The notes: generated by a model from the sequence alone, not told the origin. 7,234 bases of DNA from Thermococcaceae archaeon (GCA_026986455.1 JALSON010000344.1:1-7234); one strand, 5' to 3'; shown: positions 1 through 6,323, counted from the stretch's first letter. A program made the numbers and translations.

Positions 1-1
1 T

Positions 2-370
2 AAAGACGTTGAGCGTGCAAGAGAGGAACACCCAAGGGCAAAGCTTATGGTTCACCCCGAGTGCAACCCCGAGGTGCAGGAGAGGGCGGATTTAATAGTC
101 TCGACCGGCGGAATGGTTAGAAATGCCTGCCAGCACGACGAATGGGTCGTCTTCACCGAGAAGGAGATGTGTTACCGCCTGCAGAAGCTCTATCCCGATA
201 AGAAGTTCCACCCCGCGAGTGAGGATGCTTTCTGCATTGGAATGAAGTCAATCACGCTCAAACACATCTACGAGTCCCTCAAAGAAGAGAAATACGAGAT
301 TGAGGTGCCCGAAGAAATTGCCAAAAAGGCCAAGCAGGCGATAGAAAAGATGCTGGAGATGAGCAGGTAG
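2..370 (+). CDS. nadA: Quinolinate synthase NadA, C-terminal part (5' truncated)
   Basis: NadA condenses iminoaspartate with dihydroxyacetone phosphate to make quinolinate, the precursor of NAD, using an oxygen-sensitive [4Fe-4S] cluster in the cytoplasm. The open frame runs in from the window edge with its first full codon at base 2; the ATG at 47 is internal (reading ...[13 protein letters not shown]), so it is not the start. About 122 residues are visible. The HPEC motif carries one cluster cysteine, STGGM follows, and the cysteine in [13 protein letters not shown] fits the last cluster ligand of the family. The first cluster cysteine lies outside the window. nadC follows after 62 bp on the same strand, the usual pairing, so the two are probably cotranscribed. 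The TAG stop is at 368-370. The identification is secure; only the N-terminal half is unknown. Confidence 0.95.
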   Translation, partial: KDVERAREEHPRAKLMVHPECNPEVQERADLIVSTGGMVRNACQHDEWVVFTEKEMCYRLQKLYPDKKFHPASEDAFCIGMKSITLKHIYESLKEEKYEIEVPEEIAKKAKQAIEKMLEMSR

Positions 371-420
371 TTAAGTACGGAGGGAAACTTTTCCATTTTC
401 TTTACCTATAAACTGAACAA

Positions 421-429
421 GGTGGTGAT
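421..429 (+). promoter_or_regulatory. Ribosome binding site of nadC
   Basis: GGTGGTGAT contains GGTGAT (424-429), complementary to the archaeal 16S rRNA 3' end, and sits 3 nt before the ATG at 433. It supports that start. The rest of the 62-bp nadA-nadC gap is T-rich, with a CTATAAAC sequence at 406-413. That sequence is too close to the ATG to give a leader that includes this site, so no separate nadC promoter is claimed. Confidence 0.75.
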
Positions 430-432
430 GAT

Positions 433-1266
433 ATGGTTTCCATTAACTATCTCCTGCGCTTTCTGGAGGAAGATGCCCCATTCGGCGATGTCACGAGCGA
501 GGCCGTGATCCCTGAGGATCTGGAAGCCGAGGCCGTGATCATAGCAAAGCAGGATGGAGTTATCGCCGGTCTGGAGGAGGCTAAGGCCCTCTTCGAGCAC
601 CTCGGTGTTGAGGTGGAGCTCAAAGCAGAGGACGGCGATGCGGTGAAGAATGGCAATGTCGTTCTCAAACTAAAGGGCAATGCGAGGAAAATTCTCCTCG
701 TGGAGCGCACGGCTTTAAACATCGTGGGGAGGATGAGCGGCATAGCCACCCAGGTGAGAAGGCTCATGGAGAAGGTTGGAGCCGTTAACCCGAATGTGAG
801 GGTTGCCGGAACGAGGAAGACACTATTAAAGCCCCTTGACAAGAGGGCGATACTCATAGGCGGCGGCGAGCCTCATCGCTTCTCCCTCAGCGATGCCATA
901 CTCATAAAGGACAACCATTTAGCGTTGGTGCCCCTTGAGGAGGCAATAAGAAGGGCAAAGGCTTTCTCCATTTATAAGGTCGTTGAGGTCGAGGTGGAGA
1001 GTCTGGAGGATGCTTTAAAAGCCGCTAAAGCCGGAGCCGACGTGATAATGCTCGACAACATGACGCCGGAGCGGATTGAGGAGGTCCTTGAGGCTTTAAA
1101 GCGCGAGGGGCTGCGCGAGAAGGTCAAAATCGAGGTGAGCGGCGGCATAACGGAGGAGAACATTCAAAGCTATGCAAAGCTCGACATCGATGTTATAAGC
1201 CTCGGGGCTTTAACGCACAGCGTGAAGAACTTTGACGTGAGCCTGGAAATATTAAAGGGAGATTAA
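433..1266 (+). CDS. nadC: Nicotinate-nucleotide pyrophosphorylase (quinolinate phosphoribosyltransferase)
   Basis: NadC joins quinolinate to PRPP, releasing CO2 and pyrophosphate, to give nicotinate mononucleotide; it uses the product of NadA just upstream. The protein has 277 residues, a normal length. Family motifs appear in order: EDAPFGDVT near residue 13, ERTALNIVGRMSGIAT at 91-106 (R92 is the likely substrate arginine), GTRKT at 126-130, GGGEPHR at 143-149, IKDNH at 158-162, then DVIMLDN and VSGGI in the C-terminal barrel. The basic residues R128, K129, H148, R149 and K159 match the quinolinate and PRPP pocket of characterised enzymes. The usual xPGLR after TRKT appears shortened to LLK, which looks like loss of Pro-Gly. 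The ATG at 433 is supported by a GGTGAT site. Its stop lies 2 bp from that of the converging thiC. Confidence 0.96.
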   Translation: MVSINYLLRFLEEDAPFGDVTSEAVIPEDLEAEAVIIAKQDGVIAGLEEAKALFEHLGVEVELKAEDGDAVKNGNVVLKLKGNARKILLVERTALNIVGRMSGIATQVRRLMEKVGAVNPNVRVAGTRKTLLKPLDKRAILIGGGEPHRFSLSDAILIKDNHLALVPLEEAIRRAKAFSIYKVVEVEVESLEDALKAAKAGADVIMLDNMTPERIEEVLEALKREGLREKVKIEVSGGITEENIQSYAKLDIDVISLGALTHSVKNFDVSLEILKGD

Positions 1267-1268
1267 TC

Positions 1269-2540
1269 TTACCTCAATTCATTTATGAGGCGTATCGCAC
1301 ATAAATCCCCGCACATTGAGCAGGCTTCCGTTGAGGTTGCCCTATTTTTCCTTATTTCCTCAAAGCGTTCTCTGTCCGCTGCGAGCTCAAATTGCTTCTC
1401 CCAGTCCAGGGAACCCCTTGCCAGGCTCATGGTGTAGTCTCTCTTGTAGTCCTCCTCGAAGCGCGTTAGGTTTACGGCATGGGCAGCGAGCTTCGTTGCT
1501 ATTACCCCAAGGCGCACGTGTTCCCTAGTGGGCAAACCCAAGTGCTCCGCCGGTGTGACGTAGCAGAGAAAGTCCGCCCCATTCAAAGCGGCTATTGCAC
1601 CCCCAATGGCCCCTGCTATGTGGTCGTAGCCCGGGAAAATGTCCGTAACTAAGGGGCCAAGTACGTAGAAGGGAGCGTTGTCCGTCGCGACTTTCGCCAT
1701 CTTTATATGCATTGGGATCTGGTCTATCGGGACATGTCCAGGCCCTTCAACCATCGTTTGAACCCCAAATTCCCTCGCCCTTCTCACCAGGCGCCCCAAG
1801 ATATAGAGCTCGCTCATTTGAAGTTCATCGCCAGCGTCCGGCAGACCGCCGGGCCTCATGCCATCGCCCAGGCTCAAGACCACGTCATACTCCTTTGCGA
1901 GCTCCAGAAGGTAGTCATAGTCCTTGTAGAAGGGGTTTTCCCTCTCCCAATGGAGTATCCATGCCGCGAGAAAAGTCCCGCCGCGCGAGACCATGCCAAC
2001 CACGCGCTTCCTCCGCTTCATCTTTTCTACGACCTCTCTGGTAACTCCAACATGAATGGTTGTGTAATCAACGCCATCCTTGAAGTGCCTCTCCACGGCG
2101 TTCCACATGTCATCCTCACTCATCTCGATGATGGCCACTCCCTTCTTCAACTGCTCTTCGGCGGCCTGATATATGGGCACCGTTCCAACGGGCACGTCAA
2201 CGGACCTCATGACTTTCCTCCTTATTTCGTCCAAATCGCTGCCCGTTGAGAGGTCCATTATGGTGTCCGCCCCGTACTTTACGGCTGTCCTCGCCTTCTC
2301 TATCTCCTCCTCAACGTTTACTATGTCTCTCGAGGTTCCGATGTTTGCATTGACTTTAACCCTCACACCCCTACCAACCGCAACCGGTTTTACCCAATCA
2401 TGCCTTATGTTTCGGAAAATGACTGTATACCCCTTAGCAACGTTTCTTCTAAGTGTCTCAGCACTTATACTCTCGTATTCAGCAATAAACTCCATCTCTT
2501 CCGTTATTATTCCTTTTTTAGCGTCTTCTATTTGGGTCAT
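1269..2540 (-). CDS. thiC: Phosphomethylpyrimidine synthase ThiC
   Basis: ThiC is a radical-SAM enzyme that rearranges 5-aminoimidazole ribotide (AIR) into hydroxymethylpyrimidine phosphate, the pyrimidine half of thiamine. The protein has 423 residues, the short archaeal/clostridial form lacking the N-terminal extension of longer bacterial and plant enzymes. Visible motifs include NANIGTS, MDLSTGSDLD, GMVSRGG, GDGMRPGG, EGPGHVPIDQIP and GYDHIAGAIGGA, with histidines in the last two suited to metal binding. The C-terminal cluster motif is C407-SM-C410-GDL-C414. A frame extension to a GTG at 2549 exists, but the ATG at 2540 is preferred because GGTGAT (2545-2550, minus strand) lies 4 nt before it and the GTG falls inside that site. 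It diverges from pdxS and converges with nadC. No riboswitch is seen; paired 19-bp elements over its leader suggest control by a DNA-binding repressor. Confidence 0.96.
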   Translation of the reverse strand: MTQIEDAKKGIITEEMEFIAEYESISAETLRRNVAKGYTVIFRNIRHDWVKPVAVGRGVRVKVNANIGTSRDIVNVEEEIEKARTAVKYGADTIMDLSTGSDLDEIRRKVMRSVDVPVGTVPIYQAAEEQLKKGVAIIEMSEDDMWNAVERHFKDGVDYTTIHVGVTREVVEKMKRRKRVVGMVSRGGTFLAAWILHWERENPFYKDYDYLLELAKEYDVVLSLGDGMRPGGLPDAGDELQMSELYILGRLVRRAREFGVQTMVEGPGHVPIDQIPMHIKMAKVATDNAPFYVLGPLVTDIFPGYDHIAGAIGGAIAALNGADFLCYVTPAEHLGLPTREHVRLGVIATKLAAHAVNLTRFEEDYKRDYTMSLARGSLDWEKQFELAADRERFEEIRKNRATSTEACSMCGDLCAIRLINELR

Positions 2541-2559
2541 TTTTATCACCGGGTTATCA
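2541..2559. promoter_or_regulatory. Candidate operator, copy proximal to thiC
   Basis: TTTTATCACCGGGTTATCA matches the element at 2575-2593 at 15 of 19 positions, including the unbroken block CCGGGTTA. It abuts the thiC ATG and contains its ribosome binding site. It is an imperfect inverted repeat: TTATCAC against GGGTTAT with one central base, 5 of 7 arm positions paired if a single consensus is assumed. The spacing to the other copy is 34 bp. Operator function is inferred from duplication and position only. Confidence 0.45.
2545..2550 (-). promoter_or_regulatory. Ribosome binding site deciding the thiC start
   Basis: Read on the minus strand this is GGTGAT followed by AAAA and the ATG at 2540. 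It excludes the upstream GTG (2549-2547), which lies within the site, and so shortens thiC by three codons. The site is embedded in one of the two 19-bp repeated elements, so a protein bound there would also cover the translation signal's DNA. Confidence 0.8.
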
Positions 2560-2565
2560 ATTTAC

Positions 2566-2578
2566 AAAACAATGTTTT
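2566..2578. repeat. Short perfect inverted repeat between the two 19-bp elements
   Basis: AAAACA and TGTTTT form perfect 6-bp arms around one base. Its right half, AATGTTTT (2571-2578), recurs as a direct copy at 2593-2600, 22 bp away. It is AT-rich and short, so chance is a real possibility. It is recorded because it lies in the thiC leader between the two larger candidate operator elements. Confidence 0.3.
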
Positions 2579-2593
2579 AGCCCCGGGTTAAAA
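2575..2593. promoter_or_regulatory. Candidate operator over the thiC transcription start
   Basis: TTTTAGCCCCGGGTTAAAA is a quasi-palindrome with 9-bp arms (8 of 9 positions paired) around a central C. It repeats at 2541-2559 with 15 of 19 identity. The minus-strand TATA-like box at 2614-2608 predicts a thiC transcript start near 2585, inside this element, the classic place for an archaeal repressor. The archaeal thiamine regulator ThiR (HTH plus ThiN domain) is an obvious candidate ligand, but no ThiR gene or known motif was compared. Confidence 0.5.
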
Positions 2594-2607
2594 ATGTTTT
2601 GAGAAAA

Positions 2608-2614
2608 ATTTATA
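2608..2614 (-). promoter_or_regulatory. TATA-like box for thiC
   Basis: On the minus strand this reads TATAAAT, preceded by GAA, close to an archaeal TATA box. With initiation about 26 bp downstream of its centre, transcription would begin near 2585 and leave a leader of roughly 45 nt carrying the GGTGAT site. It overlaps almost completely with the plus-strand box for pdxS. The assignment rests on sequence and spacing only. Confidence 0.5.
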
Positions 2615-2616
2615 TT
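2609..2616 (+). promoter_or_regulatory. TATA-like box for pdxST
   Basis: TTTATATT is preceded by purine-rich GAGAAAAA, which fits an archaeal BRE-TATA pair. Initiation about 26 bp downstream would fall near 2638, giving a leader of roughly 28 nt with the AAGGTGGT ribosome binding site. The box is overlapped by the left arm of the 28-bp palindrome (2610-2637), so a protein on that palindrome would compete with TBP. Confidence 0.6.
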
Positions 2617-2637
2617 CAAGTTTTGACTTGAATATAA
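2610..2637. promoter_or_regulatory. Perfect palindrome (12-bp arms) in the pdxS promoter, candidate operator
   Basis: The left arm TTATATTCAAGT (2610-2621) is matched exactly by the right arm ACTTGAATATAA (2626-2637) around the 4-nt centre TTTG. The left arm overlaps the pdxS TATA-like box and the right arm ends at the predicted transcript start, so it occupies the repressor position of an archaeal promoter. It lies upstream of the predicted transcript, so it is more likely a DNA site for a dimeric regulator than an RNA hairpin. No known binding motif was matched. Confidence 0.6.
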
Positions 2638-2654
2638 TTGAAAGAATTAGCTTG

Positions 2655-2662
2655 AAGGTGGT
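2655..2662 (+). promoter_or_regulatory. Ribosome binding site deciding the pdxS start
   Basis: AAGGTGGT lies 4 nt before the ATG at 2667. It rules against the in-frame TTG at 2628, which has no such site, would add 13 unconserved-looking residues, and lies inside the right arm of the palindrome. Confidence 0.75.
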
Positions 2663-2666
2663 TGCC

Positions 2667-3674
2667 ATGGGAAGGTTTGAGATAATCGAGATGAAGGGAA
2701 CCGAAAGACTGAAGCGCGGATTTGCCAAGATGGTCAAGGGCGGCGTCATAATGGATGTCACAAATGCGGAACAGGCAAGGATAGCCGAGGAGGCAGGAGC
2801 AGTTGCCGTTATGGCACTTGAGAGGGTTCCCGCAGATATAAGAAAGGCCGGTGGAGTTGCAAGGATGGCAGATCCGGAGAAGATTCAGGAGATTATGGAT
2901 GCCGTTACCATCCCCGTGATGGCGAAAATCAGAATCGGCCACCATGCTGAGGCCCTCGCCCTGGAGGCTTTAGGTGTCGATATGATAGACGAGAGCGAAG
3001 TTTTAACGCCAGCCGATCCCTACTTCCACGTTGATAAGAGGAAGTTCAGCGTTCCCTTTGTCTGCGGTGCAAGGAACCTCGGCGAGGCCGTGAGGAGGAT
3101 ATGGGAGGGGGCGGCGATGATAAGGACGAAAGGTGAAGCTGGAACAGGGAACATCATCGAGGCGGTCAGGCACGTCAGACTTGTAAGCGAAAACATCAGG
3201 CTCATTCAGAGGATGACAGATGAGCAGATATACGGCATAGCTGAGAAGTTTGCGGAGCCGTACCTGAGGCTGGCCATTGAGGTGAGGGAAATAAGCGGTC
3301 TCCCGGGGCAGGTTCTTGAAAACGAGCCGGTTTATGAGGGCCACACATACAGGGACATTGTCGAGGGCATCTATAAGATTCTCCTTGAGATAAAGAAGCT
3401 CGGACGCCTTCCTGTGGTGAACTTTGCGGCAGGAGGGGTTGCAACTCCTGCAGACGCCGCACTGATGATGCAGATGGGCATGGACGGTGTGTTCGTCGGT
3501 TCTGGAATCTTCAAGAGCTCAAATCCACCAAAGATGGCGAGGGCGATAGTTGAGGCGGTAAATCACTGGGATGAGCCCGAGCTCATAGCCGAGATAAGCA
3601 AAAACCTCGGCGAAGCGATGCGCGGGAAGGACATAGCCGAGCTTGAGGTCAGGCTTGAGGAGAGGGGAGTATGA
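2667..3674 (+). CDS. pdxS: Pyridoxal 5'-phosphate synthase, PdxS subunit
   Basis: PdxS is the synthase subunit of the ribose 5-phosphate-dependent vitamin B6 pathway. It builds PLP from ribose 5-phosphate, glyceraldehyde 3-phosphate and ammonia delivered by PdxT. The protein from the ATG at 2667 has 335 residues and is a (beta/alpha)8 barrel. D30 ([11 protein letters not shown]) and K87 (VMAKIRIGH) match the first catalytic site, and K155 ([11 protein letters not shown]) matches the second Schiff-base lysine. [16 protein letters not shown] and [11 protein letters not shown] form the phosphate-binding end. A segment at about 200-236 is absent from the roughly 294-residue bacterial enzymes and is the known archaeal insertion, not a defect. 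The gene overlaps pdxT by 4 nt (ATGA), giving translational coupling. Its promoter region holds a perfect palindrome, which implies regulation. Confidence 0.98.
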   Translation: MGRFEIIEMKGTERLKRGFAKMVKGGVIMDVTNAEQARIAEEAGAVAVMALERVPADIRKAGGVARMADPEKIQEIMDAVTIPVMAKIRIGHHAEALALEALGVDMIDESEVLTPADPYFHVDKRKFSVPFVCGARNLGEAVRRIWEGAAMIRTKGEAGTGNIIEAVRHVRLVSENIRLIQRMTDEQIYGIAEKFAEPYLRLAIEVREISGLPGQVLENEPVYEGHTYRDIVEGIYKILLEIKKLGRLPVVNFAAGGVATPADAALMMQMGMDGVFVGSGIFKSSNPPKMARAIVEAVNHWDEPELIAEISKNLGEAMRGKDIAELEVRLEERGV

Positions 3675-4261
3675 GGGTCGGCGTTATCGGAGTTCAGGGG
3701 GCTGTGAGCGAGCACATCGAAGCCGCTAGGAAAGCGATGGAAAAGCTCGGCGTTAATGGCGAGGTTTTCTGGCTCAAAAAGAGAGAGCAGCTTAAGGGCA
3801 TTGATGCAGTAATAATCCCGGGCGGGGAGAGCACGACGATTTCAAGGCTGATGGCTAAGAACGGCCTCTTCGATAAAGTCAGGGAGCTCGGAGAAGGCGG
3901 GCTTCCGGTTATGGGTACCTGTGCCGGTCTGATAATGCTCTCAAAGGAGGTCATCGGTGCAACACCGGAGCAGAGGTTCCTCGGGCTCCTCGATGTGCGC
4001 ATTAACAGAAACGCATACGGCAGGCAGGTGGACAGCTTCGAAGCACCGCTGCGGCTTTCTTTTGATGACGAACCCTTCCAGGGTGTCTTCATAAGGGCAC
4101 CGCGCATAGTTGAGCTCCTGAGCAGGAAGGTTAAGCCAATAGCATGGCTCGGCGACAGGATTGTTGGCGTTGAGCAGAACAACATCATCGGCCTTGAGTT
4201 CCACCCGGAGCTGACGGATGATACACGGCTCCACGAATATTTTTTGATGAAGGCCCTTTAG
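3671..4261 (+). CDS. pdxT: Pyridoxal 5'-phosphate synthase, glutaminase subunit PdxT
   Basis: PdxT hydrolyses glutamine and channels ammonia to PdxS; twelve of each subunit form the PLP synthase complex in characterised systems. The protein has 196 residues, a standard length for this class I glutamine amidotransferase. The catalytic triad is visible: C84 in GTCAGL, and H178 and E180 in EFHPEL. PGGEST at 50-55 forms the oxyanion region, and the N-terminal [13 protein letters not shown] is typical of the subfamily. The ATG overlaps the pdxS stop (ATGA), so translation is probably coupled and the subunits made in fixed ratio. The gene ends in TAG and is followed by a T-rich stretch that probably ends the pdxST transcript. 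Confidence 0.98.
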   Translation: MRVGVIGVQGAVSEHIEAARKAMEKLGVNGEVFWLKKREQLKGIDAVIIPGGESTTISRLMAKNGLFDKVRELGEGGLPVMGTCAGLIMLSKEVIGATPEQRFLGLLDVRINRNAYGRQVDSFEAPLRLSFDDEPFQGVFIRAPRIVELLSRKVKPIAWLGDRIVGVEQNNIIGLEFHPELTDDTRLHEYFLMKAL

Positions 4262-4308
4262 TTTAACAGTTTTTCATCCATTTTTGCCCAAAGGCTTTTT
4301 TTATTTTG
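4262..4308 (+). terminator. T-rich terminator-like stretch between pdxT and fdhA
   Basis: Three T-runs follow the pdxT stop: TTTTT at 4270-4274, TTTTT at 4281-4285, and TTTTTTTATTTT at 4296-4307. No strong hairpin is seen. Archaeal intrinsic termination depends mainly on oligo-T in the non-template strand, so this is a fair terminator for pdxST. The last T-run could also serve as a poor TATA element for fdhA, but it would place initiation at about 4326-4330, too close to the ribosome binding site, so no fdhA promoter is called. Confidence 0.55.
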
Positions 4309-4325
4309 CCATCAACGTGCTTAGC

Positions 4326-4332
4326 GGTGATC
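4326..4332 (+). promoter_or_regulatory. Ribosome binding site deciding the fdhA start
   Basis: GGTGATC is complementary to the archaeal 16S rRNA 3' end and supports the in-frame GTG at 4335, five bases after GGTG. The overlapping ATG at 4333 is immediately followed by TGA in its own frame and cannot be the start. The in-frame TTG at 4284 lies in terminator-like DNA. Confidence 0.75.
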
Positions 4333-4334
4333 AT

Positions 4335-6323
4335 GTGAAAACCGTTGTGTGCCCCTACTGCGGCTTCGGATGCAGGCTTCTCGTTGACCCGAAAACCATG
4401 AAGGTTAAACCCCACAGGGGCGAACCCAACAGGGGAAAGCTCTGCCCCAAGGGACTCCATGCTACCGAGTTCGTTCTTTCAGGGGACAGGCTCAGGCGGC
4501 CGCTTAAGAGAACGGGAGATTATCTAAAACCTGTGAGCTGGGGGAGGGCGATAGAGGAGATAGCCTCCCGGCTGCTGGAGATACGGGAGCTCTACGGCCC
4601 GGATGCCGTGGCTTTTCTCGCCTCCTCCAAGGTTAGCAATGAGGAGAACTACCTCCTGCAGAAAATTGCGAGGCTATTCGGCACGAACAACATAGACAAC
4701 TGCGCGAGGCTGTGCCACGAGGCCTCGGTGCATGCTCTCAAGATGGCTGTGGGCACAGGAGCCCAGACAAATCCCTATGAAGACCTTGAGAGGTTCGGCG
4801 TCATCCTCATATGGGGCTACAACCCCGCTGAAACACACCCCGTCGTCATGGATTACATACGCCGTGCGAAGAGGAATGGAGCGAGGATAATCGTGGTGGA
4901 CGTGAGGAAAACCACGAGCATGGCATTCGCAGATTACGGCCTGATAACGAGGCCCGGGACGGACATAGTCCTGGCCAACGCCCTCATGCACGTCATCATC
5001 CACGAAGAGCTCTACAATGAGGAATTCGTGAAGGCCAGAACAACCGGCTTCTCCGAGATAAAGATGGCCGTAAGAAAGTACACCCCCGAGTACGCGGAGA
5101 AAGTCACGGGAATCCCCGCAGACACCATAAAGGAAGTCGCAAGGGAGTTTGCTTCAGCCGGAAGCGGCGCTGTGATGTGGGGCATGGGATTAACCCAGCA
5201 CGTTTCGGGCGTTGAAAACGTCCTTGCGGTTATAGATCTTGCCCTGCTCCTCGGCTACATCGGCAAGCGCGGTGGTCTCTATCCGATGCGCGGGCAGAAC
5301 AACGTTCAGGGAGCGGCGTATATGGGAGCGCTGAGCGAGTTCCTCCCCGGCTATGTGCTTCTAACCGACGACAGATTCAGGAAGCGCGTTGCATCTCTCT
5401 GGGAGGTTGATGACCTGCCAACCGAGCGCGGCCTGTATCTAACGGAGCTCTGGGATGCCATAGAGAGCGGTGATGTCAGAGCTCTCTACATCGTCGGCGA
5501 GAACCCCGCCGTGAGCGAGGCCAACTTTACACGGGTCAGGAAGGCCCTCAAAAAGCTCGATCTCCTTGTCGTCCAGGACGTGTTTATGAGCAGAACCGCA
5601 AAGTATGCCCACTATGTTCTCCCTGCCTCAGCCTTCTGCGAGAAGGATGGCTCCTACATGAACAGCGAGCGCAGGATTCAGTGGAGCCACATGGTGTGCA
5701 GACCGATGGGAGATTCAAAGCCCGACTGGGAGATTCTGACCATGCTCGGCAAAGCCCTTGGTTTACCGGGCTTTGATTACAGTTCGGTTGAAGAAATCAC
5801 CGCCGAGTACTTCCGCCTCTTCCCTGAGCTTGAGGACAGGAGTGTTGAGGAGCTCAAGCAGGGCGATGGGATATTCCTTCCGAAGAAGAGACTCCACACG
5901 TGGGAATTTGCAACAGAGGACGGAAGGGCACGGCTCATAGCGGTGGAGCAGATATCCCCCTGGGAGAAGCCTGATCAGGAATATCCATTCATTCTGACGA
6001 CAATACGGCTCATAAGCCACTACAATACCGGCGAGATGACCCTGCGGAGCCCCTCGCTCCTCAAGCTGATGGGGGAGTCCAGGGTGCTGATAAACCCTGA
6101 TGATGCAAGGATGCTCGAAATCCGTGATGGTGACTGGGTTGAGATTGAGACGAGGCGCGGAAAAATCAGGATGCGCGCAAAGCTCGGAAATATCCAGAGG
6201 GGCGTTGTTGCGGTTCCCTTCCACTTCAAGGCCAACAGACTGACGAGCGATGCCCTCAACAAGGCAGGGACACCTGAATTCAAGTTTTCGGCGGCGAAGG
6301 TGAGGAAACTTGAGAGAGGCTAA
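4335..6323 (+). CDS. fdhA: Formate dehydrogenase catalytic (alpha) subunit, Mo/W-bis-MGD, Cys type
   Basis: This is the catalytic subunit that oxidises formate to CO2, or the reverse, at a molybdenum or tungsten bis-molybdopterin centre, passing electrons through an N-terminal [4Fe-4S] cluster. From the GTG at 4335 the protein has 662 residues. Cluster ligands are C6, C9, C13 and C37 (CX2CX3CX23C), followed by K39 (LCPKG), the electron-relay lysine. The active site DNCARLCHEASV has C127 as metal ligand, where E. coli FdhF has selenocysteine, with H128 beside it. MRGQNNVQGA carries the conserved catalytic arginine. The C-terminal cofactor-binding domain begins about residue 555 (HYNTGEMTLRS onward). 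No signal peptide is present, so it is cytoplasmic. No ferredoxin-like, hydrogenase or formate-transporter gene is adjacent, so its redox partner is unknown. Related molybdopterin reductases are possible but fit the active-site motifs less well. Confidence 0.93.
   Translation: MKTVVCPYCGFGCRLLVDPKTMKVKPHRGEPNRGKLCPKGLHATEFVLSGDRLRRPLKRTGDYLKPVSWGRAIEEIASRLLEIRELYGPDAVAFLASSKVSNEENYLLQKIARLFGTNNIDNCARLCHEASVHALKMAVGTGAQTNPYEDLERFGVILIWGYNPAETHPVVMDYIRRAKRNGARIIVVDVRKTTSMAFADYGLITRPGTDIVLANALMHVIIHEELYNEEFVKARTTGFSEIKMAVRKYTPEYAEKVTGIPADTIKEVAREFASAGSGAVMWGMGLTQHVSGVENVLAVIDLALLLGYIGKRGGLYPMRGQNNVQGAAYMGALSEFLPGYVLLTDDRFRKRVASLWEVDDLPTERGLYLTELWDAIESGDVRALYIVGENPAVSEANFTRVRKALKKLDLLVVQDVFMSRTAKYAHYVLPASAFCEKDGSYMNSERRIQWSHMVCRPMGDSKPDWEILTMLGKALGLPGFDYSSVEEITAEYFRLFPELEDRSVEELKQGDGIFLPKKRLHTWEFATEDGRARLIAVEQISPWEKPDQEYPFILTTIRLISHYNTGEMTLRSPSLLKLMGESRVLINPDDARMLEIRDGDWVEIETRRGKIRMRAKLGNIQRGVVAVPFHFKANRLTSDALNKAGTPEFKFSAAKVRKLERG

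Noticed and set aside
498..540. Exact 13-base repeat CGAGGCCGTGATC in nadC, 30 bp apart
   Set aside because: It encodes EAVI twice in a conserved N-terminal region of normal length. It is probably coincidental codon reuse, not a duplication.
1707..2249. Long plus-strand open frame within thiC and similar antisense frames across nadC, pdxS, pdxT and fdhA
   Set aside because: They lie opposite or out of frame with conserved enzymes, have low-complexity or unconvincing composition, lack recognisable motifs, and are explained by the coding bias of the real genes.
2541..2549. thiC start at GTG 2549
   Set aside because: The GTG lies within the GGTGAT ribosome binding site of the ATG at 2540 and would add only M-I-K before it.
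2541..2666. A TPP riboswitch upstream of thiC
   Set aside because: The thiC leader is predicted to be only about 45 nt and shows none of the paired helices or conserved loops of the THI element. TGAGA at 2599-2603 is in the wrong context and strand.
2628..2666. pdxS start at TTG 2628, adding 13 residues
   Set aside because: The TTG is inside the palindrome and next to the predicted transcript start, without a ribosome binding site. ATG 2667 has AAGGTGGT and gives the usual 335-residue length.
4284..4334. fdhA start at TTG 4284
   Set aside because: The added residues come from T-rich terminator-like DNA and have no family resemblance. GTG 4335 is preceded by GGTGATC and begins just before the cluster cysteines, as is usual.
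4259..4334. SurR-type operator (GTTn3AAC) upstream of fdhA
   Set aside because: GTTTAAC at 4261-4267 has only one base between the half-sites, so it does not fit.
4333..4338. ATGTGA as a start or selenocysteine signal at fdhA
   Set aside because: The ATG is out of frame with fdhA and stops at once. The TGA is not in the fdhA frame, and the active site codes for ordinary cysteine.
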